Positions 62,317 to 64,000 of a stretch of DNA of 64,000 bases are shown piece after piece. This stretch comes from Xylophilus sp. (lineage in GTDB: Bacteria; Pseudomonadota; Gammaproteobacteria; Burkholderiales; Burkholderiaceae_C). The translations under genes and the position numbers were made by a program. The notes under the pieces were generated by a model that did not search any database, had not been told where the DNA came from, and was given only the letters and a program-made list of their open reading frames with translations. The stretch spans positions 248,001-312,000 of the forward strand of contig WNDY01000001.1 in the NCBI GenBank assembly GCA_009914555.1. Reading direction: 5' to 3'. Positions within the stretch are counted from its first letter, which is position 1, and each line of letters begins with the position of its first letter.

Positions 62317-63002
62317 ACGAAACCCAAGCGCGTGACGAGATCTGCCGCGTCGGCGCCAGCCTTTTCGCGCGCGGATACGTCCATGCCACGGCGGGCAACA
62401 TCAGCATCCGGCTCGCTCCGGAGGAGGGGGGCGGCTACCTCATCACGCCGACGGATGCCTGCCTGGGATTCCTCGACCCGGCCTCGCTGGCGCGCCTGGA
62501 CGATCAGGGCGTGCAGATCGGCGGCGCGCGCGCCAGCAAGACGATCGCCCTGCACCGCCGCATCTACGAGGCGACGGCCGACGCGGGCCGGCCTGCGCGG
62601 TGCGTCATCCACACGCACAGCACCCATCTCGTGGCGATGACCCTGGCCGGCCAGGCGCCCGGTGTGGCCGACGGCGAGCTGCTGCCGCCGATCACGCCCT
62701 ATTTCGTGATGAAGGTGGGCCGGGTGCCGCTCGTGGCCTACCAGCGGCCCGGCGCACCTGCGGTGGCGGACGAGGTGGCGCGGCTGATCGCCGGCTACGC
62801 CCGGCGCGGCACTGTGCTGCGCGCCGTGATGCTGGACCGGCTCGGCCCCAACGTCTGGCACGGCTCCGCGGCGGAGGCGATGGCCACGCTGGAGGAACTC
62901 GAGGAGACCGCGAGGCTGTGGCAGATGACGGGCCGGACCGCCGCCCCGCTGCCGGAGGCTGCGATCGAAGAGCTGCGGCAGGCGTTCGGGGCTTCCTGGT
63001 GA
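62313..63002 (+). CDS. Class II aldolase/adducin family protein (OtnC-like)
   Basis: 229 residues from GTG 62313, overlapping the previous stop as GTGA. Motifs: ARGYVHATAGNISIRL (phosphate loop), YLITPTDACLGFLDP, Zn ligands HTHSTHLVAMT, and PYFVMKVGRVPLVAYQRPG with the third His region near RLGPNVWHGSAAEAMATLEELEETARL. Family members act as 3-oxo-4-phospho-tetronate decarboxylases, releasing CO2 and dihydroxyacetone phosphate. Fits as the last carbon-cleaving step after the kinase and dehydrogenase. Confidence 0.92.
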   Translation: MNETQARDEICRVGASLFARGYVHATAGNISIRLAPEEGGGYLITPTDACLGFLDPASLARLDDQGVQIGGARASKTIALHRRIYEATADAGRPARCVIHTHSTHLVAMTLAGQAPGVADGELLPPITPYFVMKVGRVPLVAYQRPGAPAVADEVARLIAGYARRGTVLRAVMLDRLGPNVWHGSAAEAMATLEELEETARLWQMTGRTAAPLPEAAIEELRQAFGASW

Positions 63003-63874
63003 CGCAGGTGCGCCGCTTCGGTCTGGCGGCGCACCGCCTGCACCGGCAGACGGCCGACGGCGGGCTGGCCCGCTGGGCGCGCTCCTGCGAGGCGGCCATC
63101 CGTCTGCTGGGCCTCGGGATCGCGGCGGTCGGCGGCTGTGCCGACGCGCTGGAGAGGCTCGGCCTGCTGCAGGGGCACGCCGGGCTCCAGTGCCTGCCGT
63201 ACGGCCGCGAAGGCGGGCTCATGCGCATGGTTTCGCGCATCGCTGGGGGCATCGACCCTTCCGAGGAACTGGCCGGCGCCGTCTATCTGATGGATCCGCT
63301 CGACCCGTCCTCGCTGTACCCGGAAGCGCAGGCGCTCAAGCGGCAGTGCATCGTCCATGCGAAGCCGCTCCTGCTGACCGTGGCCGGGGCCATCGAATGG
63401 ATGGCCGTCGAGCAGGCGCGTGCGACGGGGGTGTCGCTGCGCTCCCAGGCGCCTGCCGGCATCCCGGCACTGCAGGACCAGTCGCTCGCGCTGATCGCCC
63501 ATGACGCGCTCAAGCCCGCGATGGTCGAGTTCGCGTCGCGGCATTTCGCGCTGCTGTCGTGCGCCCGCGAACGCGTGGCCACCGGCACCACCGGCCGCAG
63601 GCTCAACGAGATGGCCTGGGCCCGCGGCTGGCCGCACGGCCAGCCCTGGGCCCGGCCGCTGCAGAGCGGGCCGCTCGGCGGCGATGCCCAGATCGCCGAG
63701 TTGGTGCTGACCCGCCGCTGCCAGAAGGTGCTGTTCTTCGAGGACGTCCATGTGGCCCGGCAGCACGAGGCCGACATCCAGCTGCTGGAGCGGGCCGTCT
63801 GCTCCGCCAGCCACGAAACCGCCTGCTTCAATACCCCGGCCATGGCGTATGCCTGGGCGCAGACCTGGAGCTGA
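62999..63874 (+). CDS. Tandem methylglyoxal-synthase-fold protein
   Basis: 291 residues from GTG 62999 (GTGA overlap with the aldolase). The second half (about 160-290) is a methylglyoxal synthase: LIAHDALKPAM (His168, equal to E. coli His19), ATGTTGRRLNEM, SGPLGGDAQIAEL (Asp229 = Asp71) and FFEDVHVARQHEADIQLLER (His256 and Asp259 = His98 and Asp101), so every catalytic residue is kept. The first half (1-140) repeats the fold (LAAHRLHRQ; YGREGGLMRMVSRIAGG; VYLMDPLDPSSLYPEAQALKRQCIVHAKPLLLTVAGAIEW) but has lost Asp71, His98 and Asp101. Converts dihydroxyacetone phosphate to methylglyoxal, or acts on a related phospho-acid. Normal synthases are about 150 residues and single-domain. Confidence 0.85.
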   Translation: MTQVRRFGLAAHRLHRQTADGGLARWARSCEAAIRLLGLGIAAVGGCADALERLGLLQGHAGLQCLPYGREGGLMRMVSRIAGGIDPSEELAGAVYLMDPLDPSSLYPEAQALKRQCIVHAKPLLLTVAGAIEWMAVEQARATGVSLRSQAPAGIPALQDQSLALIAHDALKPAMVEFASRHFALLSCARERVATGTTGRRLNEMAWARGWPHGQPWARPLQSGPLGGDAQIAELVLTRRCQKVLFFEDVHVARQHEADIQLLERAVCSASHETACFNTPAMAYAWAQTWS

Positions 63875-63895
63875 GGGCGCCGTGCGGTGCCCCGC

Positions 63896-64000
63896 TCACA
63901 TCACCAGGCAGACCGGGCTGCCGCAGCGGATGCTCTGCGTGGCCTGCCCGAGCCGGCCCGTGCTGCGGTCGACGGGGAAGACTTCGATGGTGTCGCTGTC
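63896..64000 (-). CDS. Lactonase family protein (6-phosphogluconolactonase-like beta-propeller), C-terminal 34 residues
   Basis: Only the end is inside the window: TIEVFPVDRSTGRLGQ followed by CGSPVCLVM and TGA. The order strand, D-x-x-T-G-x-L, and a terminal SPVC is typical of the last blade of seven-bladed lactonases related to Pgl. It converges with the acid-sugar operon and may open a lactone of the same compound. Confidence 0.7.
   Translation of the reverse strand, partial: DSDTIEVFPVDRSTGRLGQATQSIRCGSPVCLVM

Overview
The window is a very G+C-rich chromosomal segment that reads as a betaproteobacterium of the order Burkholderiales, most likely Comamonadaceae or a close relative. The signs are several Bug-type (tripartite tricarboxylate) periplasmic binding proteins, a general beta-proteobacterial porin, a CysB-type regulator, an Ala-rich insertion in RnpA, and the core block mnmE-yidC-yidD-rnpA-rpmH. 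No rRNA, tRNA, CRISPR array or intact prophage was seen.

Layout. 1-3771: a siderophore uptake set on the minus strand (TonB receptor, FecR, ECF sigma). 3874-8688: a broken small membrane ORF, a LysR regulator divergent from an MFS-SDR pair, and a D-lactate dehydrogenase-type flavoprotein. 8903-13360: manganese catalase, zinc-finger miniprotein, ferritin-like DUF892 protein, two paralogous envelope lipoproteins (one with OmpA domain) and a cobalamin adenosyltransferase. 13385-16629: amidase and DUF2848 gene divergent from a LysR regulator. 16752-21322: a probable sugar-acid island (dimeric-barrel protein, MHS permease, GntR-type LacI regulator, glucarate dehydratase) with a visible palindromic operator. 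21465-29043: HD-GYP protein, Bug protein, pobA with its IclR regulator, CysB-type regulator, thioesterase, uracil permease. 29154-38394: AsmA-like and hypothetical genes, flavin reductase, then mnmE, yidC, yidD, rnpA, rpmH, a YihY protein where dnaA is usually found, and ferredoxin-NADP reductase. 38650-44005: a decayed LysE exporter and a branched-chain-type ABC transporter with a LivH-LivM fusion. 44227-48992: the prkA(yeaG)-yeaH-spoVR stress operon behind a good sigma-54 promoter match.

49083-52883 holds a phosphotransferase/acyl-CoA dehydrogenase/SDR module divergent from a GntR regulator, with two near-identical operators between them. 52884-54230 is an insertion-sequence graveyard (IS5, IS30 and IS3 fragments).

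54285-63874 is the most interesting part. It is a divergent catabolic locus for an unknown small hydroxy acid. The minus arm supplies import and lactone hydrolysis (Bug protein, porin, second Bug protein, amidohydrolase). The plus arm is a tightly overlapping operon: Asp/Glu racemase-like protein, tartrate/isopropylmalate-type dehydrogenase, DUF1537 acid-sugar kinase, GntR regulator with two HTH domains, class II aldolase, and a protein made of two methylglyoxal-synthase folds, the first degenerate and the second retaining all four catalytic residues. Known four-carbon acid-sugar pathways end at dihydroxyacetone phosphate, which is the substrate of methylglyoxal synthase, so the operon may encode a dedicated acid-sugar-to-methylglyoxal route or a new phospholyase. 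A lactonase-family gene runs in from the right edge.

A second theme is a palindrome built on TATACCCC/GGGGTATA that recurs between genes throughout the window, mostly at gene 3' ends.
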